This document shows positions 1 through 5,472 of a DNA stretch of 8,456 nucleotides, piece after piece (positions within the stretch are counted from its first letter, which is position 1; each line of letters starts with the position of its first letter). Both the position numbers and the translations under genes were made by a program. The notes under the pieces were generated by a model. It had not been told where the DNA came from and searched no databases. It worked only from the letters and a program-made list of their open reading frames with translations. Where the stretch lies: positions 1 to 8,456 of the forward strand of contig CALFVE010000037.1 in assembly GCA_937928475.1 (NCBI GenBank), in the 5' to 3' direction. The stretch is from an uncultured bacterium. GTDB lineage: Bacteria > Armatimonadota > Zipacnadia > Zipacnadales > Zipacnadaceae.

Positions 1-200
1 CCCCCGGCACCGGCGCTGGCGCTGGGGAGCGGGTGCTGAGGAGCGAACGGCGCTACGGGCGGTTTGCGGCTTCGGTGCCGCTGCCCCGGGACGCGGCGTC
101 GGAGGCGATCAGCGCACGGCTGCAAGACGGAGTGCTGACGGTGAAGGTGCCGCGCCGGACGCAGGCGGGACCGAGGAGGGTTGAGGTGGAGAAGGCGTAG
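1..200 (+). CDS. hsp20: Small heat-shock protein Hsp20, C-terminal part (5' end outside window)
   Basis: The reading frame is open from the window edge (first full codon at 3) to the TAG at 198-200, giving 65 residues. The stretch GERVLRSERRYGRFAASVPLP followed by DGVLTVKVPRR is typical of the second half of an alpha-crystallin domain: the (S)ER.YG.F...lPlP strand region and the D-G-V-L-T-V-x-x-P strand. The tail ends in RRVEVEKA, whose V-E-V matches the I/V-x-I/V motif that docks neighbouring subunits in Hsp20 oligomers. Hsp20 proteins are ATP-independent cytoplasmic holdases that keep unfolding proteins soluble for the DnaK/DnaJ and ClpB machines. That fits dnaJ, hspR and clpB downstream on the same strand. 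The N-terminal arm and the first part of the domain lie outside the window, so full length and start cannot be judged. Confidence 0.88.
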   Translation, partial: PGTGAGAGERVLRSERRYGRFAASVPLPRDAASEAISARLQDGVLTVKVPRRTQAGPRRVEVEKA

Positions 201-211
201 GAGGCATTGCG

Positions 212-272
212 GGGACCCCACCGGGCGGCGCTGGCGGGGGCTCGCGCCGCCGACCTCCCCTCGGGGAGGGGA
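212..272. repeat. 61-bp double-hairpin repeat, copy 1
   Basis: This copy aligns without gaps to 5308-5368, with 55 of 61 positions identical by hand count. Arm 1 is GGCGGCGC (224-231) and pairs with GCGCCGCC (244-251) across a 12-base loop. A second hairpin follows directly: CCTCCC (254-259) pairs with GGGAGG (264-269) over a CTCG loop. The last pair of the first stem is C-G here and G-C in the other copy, so both sides changed together. This looks like a REP-type or other dispersed intergenic structured element. Its orientation and any function are unknown. Confidence 0.75.
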
Positions 273-287
273 GGTAGCGGAAGGACA

Positions 288-378
288 CCGGGCAGGTGAG
301 GCCTTCGAAGAAGACATGCTCTGGGTCCAATCCCAGGACGCAGGAAGCTAGCGCAGGCGCGCCGGGCAGGTGAGGCCT
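288..378. repeat. 17-bp direct repeat pair in the hsp20-dnaJ spacer
   Basis: CCGGGCAGGTGAGGCCT occurs exactly at 288-304 and again at 362-378, 74 bases apart. The core AGGTGAGGC also occurs at 1714-1722 and 2651-2659, always between genes. The repeated core looks like a ribosome-binding site, but no start codon sits at the right distance. It may be a remnant of a dispersed element. Confidence 0.6.
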
Positions 379-531
379 CCCCCTGGAGGGCGCGAGTGAG
401 GCGTGTCTGCACGAGCCGCCGAAATCGGCCCGCCTGTGCCGGGCTGCCCACCTAAGGGGTTGAGACAGAACGGCCAAAGACGGTTGCGCCACTGACAAAC
501 TGGGAAGCCTTTGCTACTGAGAGATTGAAGG

Positions 532-1656
532 ATGCCGGGACAGGTTGACTACTATGAACTGCTGGGAGTGCCGCGGGACGCCTCGGCGGCGGAGATCCGC
601 AAGGCCTACCGCCGGCTTGCCCGCAAGTACCACCCGGATGTCAACCCCAATGATCCGGCGGCAGAGGAGAAATACAAGCAACTGAGCCAGGCGTACGAGG
701 TGCTCTCCGATCCGGAGAAGCGCAAGAAGTATGACCAGTTCGGCGCCGCCTTCCAGCAGGCGCAGGCGGGCGGGCAGTGGCAAGGCGAGGACTTCCAAAC
801 CTTCGTCTTCGAGAACTTTGGGGCGGGGGACTTCGCCAGCATTTTCGGGGACATCTTCGGAGACCTGGGAGGCATCCGGGTAGGACGCTCGCGGGGGCGG
901 ACGGCGCCGCGGGCGCCTCAGCGGGGCCAGGATGTGTACCATCGCCTGCGGGTCAGTTTTCGGGATGCGGTGAAAGGCGCGCGGCGGGAGATGACCTTCA
1001 CCCTGGCTGACCGCTGCCCAGAGTGCGATGGTCTCGGGGGCAAGGCGGAGACCTGCCCGGTGTGCCACGGCACGGGGCAATCCGGGCAGCGGGGGCTGCT
1101 GGGGATAGTTTCGGCTTGCCCCCAGTGCCAAGGGTCGGGGGAGATTATCGCTGAGCGCTGCGCTACCTGCCGGGGAGGAGGTGAGGTGGTGCGGACCCGG
1201 CGGGTGGACTTGAAGATTCCGGCGGGGGTACACAGCGGGCAGAAGTTGCGCCTGGCCGGCGAGGGCGGACGGGGCTTCCGCGGGGGTCCCAACGGCGATT
1301 TGATCTTGGAACTGGAAGTCGAAGAAGACCCCTTCTTCCAGCGCGACGAGCAGGACAATATCACGGTGGAGATTCCCATCACAGTCATCGAGGCGCTGCA
1401 GGGGGCCAAGGTGCGGGTGCCCACGGTGGACGGGCCGGTGACGCTGACCATCCCGCCGGGGACCTCCAGCGGGCAGAAGTTCCGCCTGCGCGGACAGGGA
1501 GCGCCCAAGCGGGGTGGACAGGGCCGGGGCGACGAGTACGTCGTGGTGCGGATCACGGCTCCCAAGCACCTCACCCGCGAGCAGAAGGAACTGGTAGAGA
1601 AACTGGCGCAGACCTGGACAGAGGAGCCGAGAAAGGCAATACCGCAAGGGCTGTAG
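532..1656 (+). CDS. dnaJ: Chaperone protein DnaJ (type I Hsp40)
   Basis: This 374-residue protein has the complete type I Hsp40 layout. The J-domain covers about residues 5-70 and has the catalytic HPD at 34-36, which stimulates DnaK ATPase. A glycine/phenylalanine-type linker with a FGDIFGDL motif follows at about 71-135. The zinc domain at 162-217 has four CxxCxGxG-type repeats (CPECDGLG, CPVCHGTG, CPQCQGSG, CATCRGGG); the last ends GGG. The remainder, to about 345, forms the C-terminal substrate-binding and dimer domains. All eight zinc cysteines are present. The spacer between the first two cysteine pairs is only nine residues, shorter than in Escherichia coli DnaJ. The ATG at 532 sits after GAGAG (519-523) and begins directly with the J-domain (DYYELLGV), so no longer start is needed. 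dnaK and grpE are not in the window, so this may be a second, ClpB-linked DnaJ. Confidence 0.97.
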   Translation: MPGQVDYYELLGVPRDASAAEIRKAYRRLARKYHPDVNPNDPAAEEKYKQLSQAYEVLSDPEKRKKYDQFGAAFQQAQAGGQWQGEDFQTFVFENFGAGDFASIFGDIFGDLGGIRVGRSRGRTAPRAPQRGQDVYHRLRVSFRDAVKGARREMTFTLADRCPECDGLGGKAETCPVCHGTGQSGQRGLLGIVSACPQCQGSGEIIAERCATCRGGGEVVRTRRVDLKIPAGVHSGQKLRLAGEGGRGFRGGPNGDLILELEVEEDPFFQRDEQDNITVEIPITVIEALQGAKVRVPTVDGPVTLTIPPGTSSGQKFRLRGQGAPKRGGQGRGDEYVVVRITAPKHLTREQKELVEKLAQTWTEEPRKAIPQGL

Positions 1657-1664
1657 GACGGGGG

Positions 1665-1723
1665 AGCCTCACCCCCCTAGCCCCCTCCCCGCGAGGAGAG
1701 GGGGAAGGGGGCCAGGTGAGGCG
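1665..1723. repeat. C-rich intergenic hairpin element after dnaJ
   Basis: The spacer after dnaJ contains a run of the type CCTCACCCCCCTAGCCCC, then an imperfect hairpin: CCCCTCCCC (1682-1690) pairs with GGAGAGGGG (1695-1703), 8 of 9 pairs, over a GCGA loop. The block ends with a further copy of AGGTGAGGC (1714-1722). It resembles the C-rich repeats scattered between genes in many high-GC genomes. It could also act as a weak transcription stop after dnaJ, but it has no T-run, so read-through into the next gene is likely. Confidence 0.55.
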
Positions 1724-1773
1724 GCAGTTGCGTGGCGGTGACGGAAGACCGCAGCCTTACGGGAGGAAGCGAC

Positions 1774-1986
1774 ATGATGCCCAACCACGGCGCGATGCTG
1801 GGCCATTTGCCGGAGGCGGGAGTTGCAGGGTTGGTGGCGTTGGCATACCTCGTTGTTATTGCGATCTGGGGGCTGGTGGCTTTCTTCGTGTTATACCAGG
1901 CGGTGTACCGAGGGGTGCGGCGGGCCTTGCGGGAGGCGGGAGGCATCCGGCCAGGGATGGGTTCCCAGCCGCCGCTCGGCTCCTAG
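1774..1986 (+). CDS. Small single-pass membrane protein of unknown function in the heat-shock cluster
   Basis: This ORF codes for 70 residues. I chose the ATG at 1774 because GGGAGGA (1761-1767) lies six bases upstream, an excellent ribosome-binding site. The frame stays open to a GTG at 1732, but no such site precedes it. After a short uncharged N-terminus rich in Met, His and Gly (residues 1-13), one hydrophobic segment spans about 17-43 (VAGLVALAYLVVIAIWGLVAFF and onward). It ends in YQAVYRGVRRALRE, which is basic. By the positive-inside rule the N-terminus should be outside and the arginine-rich C-terminus in the cytoplasm. I do not recognise a family. The position between dnaJ and hspR, on the same strand, suggests co-expression with the stress genes. 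A role in membrane stress is only a guess. Confidence 0.72.
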   Translation: MMPNHGAMLGHLPEAGVAGLVALAYLVVIAIWGLVAFFVLYQAVYRGVRRALREAGGIRPGMGSQPPLGS

Positions 1987-2008
1987 CCGCGCGGGCGGAA
2001 GCGAGAGG

Positions 2009-2061
2009 GACAGGCTGGAGAGCCTGTGCTCCAAGGGGGAGACAGGTCGGGAGACCGGTGC
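2009..2061. repeat. Tandem pair of related hairpins upstream of hspR
   Basis: Two 21-base units, 32 bases apart (2009-2029 and 2041-2061), share GACAGG at the start and GTGC at the end. In unit 1 ACAGGCT pairs with AGCCTGT over GGAG. In unit 2 ACAGGTC pairs with GACCGGT over GGGA, with one A-G mismatch. Two adjacent stem pairs differ between the units on both strands (C-G/T-A becomes T-A/C-G), so pairing is kept. The block ends 35 bases before the hspR ATG and would be in its leader. It could be a structured leader, a protein-binding site or a duplicated dispersed repeat. Confidence 0.65.
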
Positions 2062-2096
2062 GACTGGGGGAGCGAGGGGTCATACGAGGTGACAAG

Positions 2097-2489
2097 ATGG
2101 TGAAGAATCGGGAAGAGCCGCTTTACCATATCAGTATCGCAGCGCGGCTAGTGGACTGCCATCCGCAAACGCTGCGCATGTATGAGCGTCTGGGGCTGAT
2201 CGAGCCGGATCGCTCGGACAGCGGAGTGCGGCTGTACTCAGACGCGGATATCGAGCGCCTGCGCCAGATCAAGCGGTTGACGCAGGAGATGGGGGTCAAC
2301 CTGGCAGGAGTGGAAGTAGTACTGCACTTGCTGGAACGCATAGATCGGATGCAGGAGGAGATTGAGCGGCTGCGGGAGGCGCTACGCCTGGGGCCGCGGG
2401 CGCTGGGGCCGGCGCGGGAGCGAGGGGCGAAGAAGGTGGAGGTGCTGTTTAGGGAGAGGCGGGAGGCGCGAGGCGGGAGGCGCGAGTGA
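2097..2489 (+). CDS. hspR: HspR-type heat-shock repressor (MerR family)
   Basis: This 130-residue protein has an N-terminal MerR-type winged helix at about residues 9-75. The recognition region HPQTLRMYERLGLIEPDR and the wing SGVRLYSDADIERLRQI match HspR closely. The core LTQEMGVNLAGVEVVLHLLE is also characteristic of HspR. A short coiled coil follows at about 80-97 (IDRMQEEIERLREAL), then a very basic tail. No cysteine cluster or effector domain is present, as expected for HspR. In Streptomyces and related bacteria HspR represses dnaK and clpB operons and uses DnaK as co-repressor; here dnaJ and clpB flank it. The ATG at 2097 follows GAGGTGA (2086-2092) at four bases. The last ten or so codons consist of a 14-bp tandem repeat, so the C-terminal tail may vary between strains. 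I saw no canonical CTTGAGT-N7-ACTCAAG site in the window. Confidence 0.92.
   Translation: MVKNREEPLYHISIAARLVDCHPQTLRMYERLGLIEPDRSDSGVRLYSDADIERLRQIKRLTQEMGVNLAGVEVVLHLLERIDRMQEEIERLREALRLGPRALGPARERGAKKVEVLFRERREARGGRRE
2456..2486 (+). repeat. 14-bp tandem repeat at the 3' end of hspR
   Basis: The unit AGGCGGGAGGCGCG occurs twice in a row (2457-2470 and 2471-2484), with one further matching base before and two after. Its period is not a multiple of three, so gain or loss of a unit would change the reading frame and the end of HspR. The GGGAGG in the second unit (2475-2480) lies five bases before the GTG of the next small ORF and is its likely ribosome-binding site. A related GGCGGGAGGCGG lies further on, near 2505-2516. 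Confidence 0.8.
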
Positions 2490-2620
2490 AGGCCACGGGG
2501 ATAAGGCGGGAGGCGGAACAGGACCGAGTCTTGGCCCGGACCACTCGGGAGGCCCTCAACGATCGCCAGAACCGGGAGGCAGTGACAGCGGAGGAGTTCA
2601 AGAAGAGGCTGGAGCGCTGA
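2486..2620 (+). CDS. Small charged protein, translationally coupled to hspR (44 residues)
   Basis: This ORF of 44 residues starts with GTG at 2486, overlapping the hspR stop in the sequence GTGA, a standard arrangement for coupled translation. GGGAGG (2475-2480) stands five bases upstream. The product begins MKATGIRREAEQDRV and ends in TAEEFKKRLER before TGA at 2618-2620. It is very rich in Arg, Glu and Lys, lacks hydrophobic stretches and should be largely helical. I do not recognise it. It could be a small protein that binds HspR, DnaJ or ClpB, but nothing in the sequence proves this. The alternative is a chance open frame in GC-rich DNA. The good site and the tight overlap with hspR argue for a real gene. 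Confidence 0.5.
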   Translation: MKATGIRREAEQDRVLARTTREALNDRQNREAVTAEEFKKRLER

Positions 2621-2636
2621 GTAGACACTCGTCTAC
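2621..2636. promoter_or_regulatory. Perfect inverted repeat between the hspR unit and clpB
   Basis: GTAGAC (2621-2626) and GTCTAC (2631-2636) form a perfect six-base dyad around ACTC, starting right after the stop codon of the small ORF and 72 bases before clpB. An overlapping GAGT-N4-ACTC (2619-2630) recalls the inner halves of the HspR operator, but the spacing is four instead of seven. It is a candidate operator or a small RNA hairpin. Confidence 0.4.
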
Positions 2637-2668
2637 GCGCCTTCAGCGGAAGGTGAGGCCAGGAAGCC

Positions 2669-2687
2669 GCGGCGGGGAGGACGCCGC
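2669..2687 (+). promoter_or_regulatory. Leader hairpin upstream of clpB
   Basis: GCGGCG (2669-2674) pairs with CGCCGC (2682-2687) over a seven-base loop, ending 20 bases before the clpB ATG and 10 bases before its GGTGA ribosome-binding site (2698-2702). It could affect clpB translation. No T-run follows, so it is not a convincing terminator. No heat-sensor (ROSE or fourU) pattern is evident. Confidence 0.35.
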
Positions 2688-2707
2688 CACTGAAATTGGT
2701 GACCTAA

Positions 2708-5164
2708 ATGGACTTCGAAAGACTGACTAACCAGACCAAGCAGGCGCTGGCCGAGAGCCAGCAGATCCTGAAGCGCTACAAGCACAGCCAGTTGGATGTG
2801 GAGCACATCCTCCTGGCGCTGCTGGAGCAGAAGCAGGGCGTGGTGCCGCGGCTTTTGCAGCAGATGGGCGTGGACCCCAAGGCCGTGATCGGGAAGGTGG
2901 AGCGGGAACTGGGCCGGCGGCCGCAGGTGACGCTGGGCGGGGGAGGCGATCTGGCGCAGATTTACATTACTCCGCACACGGATCGGGTGCTGGGGAAGGC
3001 CTTGGAGGTAGCCGAGCGCTTTGGCGATCAGTTCGTGGCGGCCGAGCACATCTTGCTGGCGGTGATCGAGGACGGCCAGACGGAGGCGGCGCGGATTCTG
3101 TCCGGTTTTGGGATCAACGAGGAGAAGATCCTGGCGGCGCTGCAGCAGATTCGCGGGAGCAAGCAGGTGGACTCGCCCGACGCCGAGGCGGCCTATGAGG
3201 CGCTGGAGAAGTTCTCGCGGGACCTGACGGCGCTGGCCCGCGAGGGGAAACTTGATCCGGTGATCGGTCGGGAGCAGGAGATTCGGCGGGTGATCCAGGT
3301 GCTCTCGCGGCGCACCAAGAACAACCCGGTGCTGATCGGTGAGGCAGGGGTAGGCAAGACGGCGATCGTGGAGGGCCTGGCCCAGGCGGTGGTGGAGGGC
3401 AAGGTCCCGGAGATGCTGCGGGACTGCCGGGTGCTGCAACTGGACCTGGCGGGGATGGTGGCGGGGACCAAGTACCGGGGCGAGTTTGAGGAGCGGCTCA
3501 AGGCGGTGATTGACGCCATCCGCGCCTCTGAGGGCAAGATCATCGTCTTCCTGGACGAGTTGCACACGGTGGTGGGGGCGGGAGGCGCAGAAGGGGCGAT
3601 TGACGCCTCGCAGATGATCAAACCGGCGCTGGCGCGGGGAGAGATGCGCACGATCGGCGCGACGACGCTGGACGAGTACCGCAAGTACGTGGAGAAGGAC
3701 CCCGCTTTGGAGCGGCGGTTCCAGCCGGTATTCGTGGAGGAGCCGAGTGTGGAGACCACGGTGGAGATTCTCAAGGGTCTGCGGCCTCGCTATGAGGAGC
3801 ACCACGGGGTGCGCATTTCGGACGAGGCGCTGGAGGCGGCGGCGGCGCTGTCGGCGCGGTATCTGACCGAGCGACACCTGCCGGACAAGGCGATTGACGT
3901 GATTGACGAGGCGGCCAGCAAGTTGCGGATTGACACCTACGACATGCCGCCGCGGCCGGAGGCGCTGCGCAAGGAGATCGCCGAACTGACCGCCCAGGGG
4001 CAGGAGGCAGTGCGCCGGGAGCGGTACGACGAGGCCGAGCGGATTAAGCGCCGGCTGGACGAACTCCAGGCGAAGCTCCCGGTGGCGGAGGAGAAATGGC
4101 AGGGCCTGGAGCGAATTGAGGACACGGTGACAGCGGAGGACGTGGCGGCGATTATCGCGGCCTGGACGGGGATTCCGGTGTCGCGGATGTTCGAGGAGGA
4201 GGCGCGGAAATTGTTGCAGATGGAGGAGCGCCTGCACCAGCGGGTCAAGGGGCAGGACGAGGCGGTGCGGGCGGTGGCGGAAGCCATCCGCCGGGCCCGA
4301 GCGGGCCTGAAAGACCCGCGGCGGCCGATCGGCTCTTTCATCTTCCTGGGGCCGACCGGGGTGGGCAAGACGGAGCTGGCGCGGGCTCTGGCCGAGTTCC
4401 TCTTCGACGACGAGGACGCGATGGTGCGCATTGACATGTCCGAGTACATGGAGCGCCACTCGGTGAGCCGGCTGATCGGGGCGCCGCCCGGTTATGTCGG
4501 CTATGAGGAGGGCGGGCAACTGACCGAGGCGGTGCGGCGGCGGCCCTATCGGGTGATCTTGCTGGACGAGATCGAGAAGGCGCACCCCGATGTGTTCAAC
4601 ATCCTGCTGCAGGTGCTGGAGGACGGGCGGCTGACCGACAACGCGGGGCGGGTGGTGGACTTCTCCAACACCGTGGTGATCATGACCTCGAACGTGGGGA
4701 GTGAGTACATCGAGGCGCCTACCGCGACTGCCTCGGAGGAGGAGCGCCAGGCGCAGTATGAGAGGATGCGGGCGCAGGTGGTGGAGGCGCTGCGGCAGGT
4801 CTTCCGGCCGGAACTGCTCAATCGCATTGACGAGATCATCGTCTTCCACGCGCTGACCCAGGCGGAGATTCTGCAGATCGTGGACCTGATGCTGAGCCGG
4901 GTGGGAGCCTCGCTGGCCGATCGGCACATCCGGCTGCAGGCGACCGAGGCGGCCAAGGCGCTGCTGGCGGCGCAGGGGTTCGACCCGCGCTACGGGGCGC
5001 GGCCGCTGCGACGTACGATCCAGCGGCTGGTGGAAAACCCCATTAGCAGCGCGCTCTTGCGTGGAGAGTTTGGGGAGGGCGACACCATCCAGGTAGATGC
5101 AGAGGACGGGGAGATCAAGTTGCGTTTGGTGGTAGGCGCAGGAGAAGTCGAGGCGGCGGCCTAG
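2708..5164 (+). CDS. clpB: ClpB-like ATP-dependent disaggregase with a short middle domain
   Basis: This 818-residue hexameric AAA+ chaperone should extract polypeptides from aggregates and thread them through its pore together with DnaK/DnaJ. Two Clp N repeats fill about residues 3-150. The first ATPase domain has Walker A GEAGVGKT (211-218) and Walker B ending in D283-E284. The second has GPTGVGKT (548-555) and D620-E621. Both pore loops are recognisable: KYRGEFEER in domain 1 and GYVGYEEGG in domain 2. The middle domain, about 410-470, is only some 60 residues with one coiled coil (ALRKEIAELTAQGQEAVRRE). That is as short as in ClpC, whereas typical ClpB is near 860 residues with a longer one. 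The region after TSNVGSEYIEAP lacks the V/L/I-G-F/L loop that docks ClpP in ClpC, ClpA and ClpX. It therefore looks like a disaggregase, not a protease partner. GGTGA (2698-2702) precedes the ATG by five bases. Confidence 0.95.
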   Translation: MDFERLTNQTKQALAESQQILKRYKHSQLDVEHILLALLEQKQGVVPRLLQQMGVDPKAVIGKVERELGRRPQVTLGGGGDLAQIYITPHTDRVLGKALEVAERFGDQFVAAEHILLAVIEDGQTEAARILSGFGINEEKILAALQQIRGSKQVDSPDAEAAYEALEKFSRDLTALAREGKLDPVIGREQEIRRVIQVLSRRTKNNPVLIGEAGVGKTAIVEGLAQAVVEGKVPEMLRDCRVLQLDLAGMVAGTKYRGEFEERLKAVIDAIRASEGKIIVFLDELHTVVGAGGAEGAIDASQMIKPALARGEMRTIGATTLDEYRKYVEKDPALERRFQPVFVEEPSVETTVEILKGLRPRYEEHHGVRISDEALEAAAALSARYLTERHLPDKAIDVIDEAASKLRIDTYDMPPRPEALRKEIAELTAQGQEAVRRERYDEAERIKRRLDELQAKLPVAEEKWQGLERIEDTVTAEDVAAIIAAWTGIPVSRMFEEEARKLLQMEERLHQRVKGQDEAVRAVAEAIRRARAGLKDPRRPIGSFIFLGPTGVGKTELARALAEFLFDDEDAMVRIDMSEYMERHSVSRLIGAPPGYVGYEEGGQLTEAVRRRPYRVILLDEIEKAHPDVFNILLQVLEDGRLTDNAGRVVDFSNTVVIMTSNVGSEYIEAPTATASEEERQAQYERMRAQVVEALRQVFRPELLNRIDEIIVFHALTQAEILQIVDLMLSRVGASLADRHIRLQATEAAKALLAAQGFDPRYGARPLRRTIQRLVENPISSALLRGEFGEGDTIQVDAEDGEIKLRLVVGAGEVEAAA

Positions 5165-5281
5165 CCGGTCCAGGCAGGTGCAGGCGCGCCTTTTGCCTCT
5201 CAGCCTCCGGTCCCCTCTTCGCGCGGGAAAGGGTAGCGAGGGGCAGCCAGAGCAAGGCATCCAGGCGGCCCCACGTCGGAA

Positions 5282-5301
5282 CGCAGGCTAGGAAGCCTGC
5301 G
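5282..5301. repeat. Perfect 8-bp hairpin of the AGGCT/AGCCT family
   Basis: CGCAGGCT (5282-5289) pairs perfectly with AGCCTGCG (5294-5301) over AGGA. The core CAGGCT/AGCCTG equals that of the hairpin at 2010-2027. The next pair outward is A-T there and G-C here, so pairing is kept while bases change. It lies six bases before the 61-bp element, which suggests a composite dispersed repeat. Confidence 0.65.
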
Positions 5302-5307
5302 CCACGC

Positions 5308-5368
5308 GGGACCCCACCCGGCGGCGGTCGCTGGTGCTCCCGCCGCCGACCTCCCCTCGGGGAGGGGA
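5308..5368. repeat. 61-bp double-hairpin repeat, copy 2
   Basis: This copy has 55 of 61 positions identical to 212-272, without gaps. GGCGGCGG (5320-5327) pairs with CCGCCGCC (5340-5347), with one more C-G pair outside (5319 and 5348). The second hairpin (CCTCCC at 5350-5355 with GGGAGG at 5360-5365) is unchanged. Most of the remaining differences fall in the 12-base loop, as expected for an element kept for its folded shape. Confidence 0.75.
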
Positions 5369-5442
5369 AGGGGAAAGATCAGGCAGCGGTTCAGCGCGGG
5401 CGGTCCGCTTTCCCCTTGGCCTGGCGAGATGTTGCCGTCCCC

Positions 5443-5472
5443 TTGCGGCTTGCCCCGATTGTCTGCTACAAT
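5443..5472 (+). promoter_or_regulatory. Sigma-70-type promoter with extended -10
   Basis: TTGCGG (5443-5448) and TACAAT (5467-5472) are 18 bases apart, and TG at 5464-5465 gives the extended -10 form TGCTACAAT. The -10 matches the consensus at five of six positions. The weaker -35 is compensated by the extension. Transcription should start near 5479 and give a leader of about 44 bases before the ATG at 5523. Confidence 0.65.

Larger units (their letters stand above)
201..531. other. Hsp20-dnaJ spacer with repeats and no recognisable gene
   Basis: This 331-base spacer shows no plausible coding frame. It holds the first copy of a 61-bp double-hairpin element (212-272) and a 17-bp direct repeat (288-304 and 362-378). 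Between those copies is a small hairpin, CTGGG at 321-325 pairing with CCCAG at 332-336. A degenerate stretch near 337-355 resembles the GCAGGCT-type hairpin at 5282-5301. I found neither a convincing sigma-70 promoter nor a CTTGAGT/ACTCAAG HspR operator before dnaJ. dnaJ may therefore be read from a promoter upstream of hsp20, or from a promoter type I do not recognise. Confidence 0.6.

Noticed and set aside
510..531. HspR operator or CIRCE element before dnaJ
   Set aside because: No half-sites with correct spacing match CTTGAGT-N7-ACTCAAG or the CIRCE consensus. Only loose similarity exists around ACTGAGAGATTGAAG.
514..1647. Open frame of 377 codons on the - strand opposite dnaJ
   Set aside because: It is the complementary shadow of dnaJ, has no domain and no ribosome-binding site, and overlaps a fully convincing gene.
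1716..2096. Extension of hspR upstream to 1716
   Set aside because: The extra 127 codons overlap the small membrane protein and the tandem hairpins. HspR starts normally at 2097 with a good ribosome-binding site.
5182..5194. Terminator after clpB (AGGCGCGCCT followed by TTT)
   Set aside because: The stem is only four pairs with no usable loop, and the T-run is four bases, including the last base of the stem. That is too weak to call.
2633..5260. Open frame of 875 codons on the - strand opposite clpB
   Set aside because: It is a mirror of clpB caused by high GC and strong codon bias. Its product is low-complexity, rich in Arg, His, Leu and Pro, with no recognisable domain. clpB on the + strand has every expected motif.
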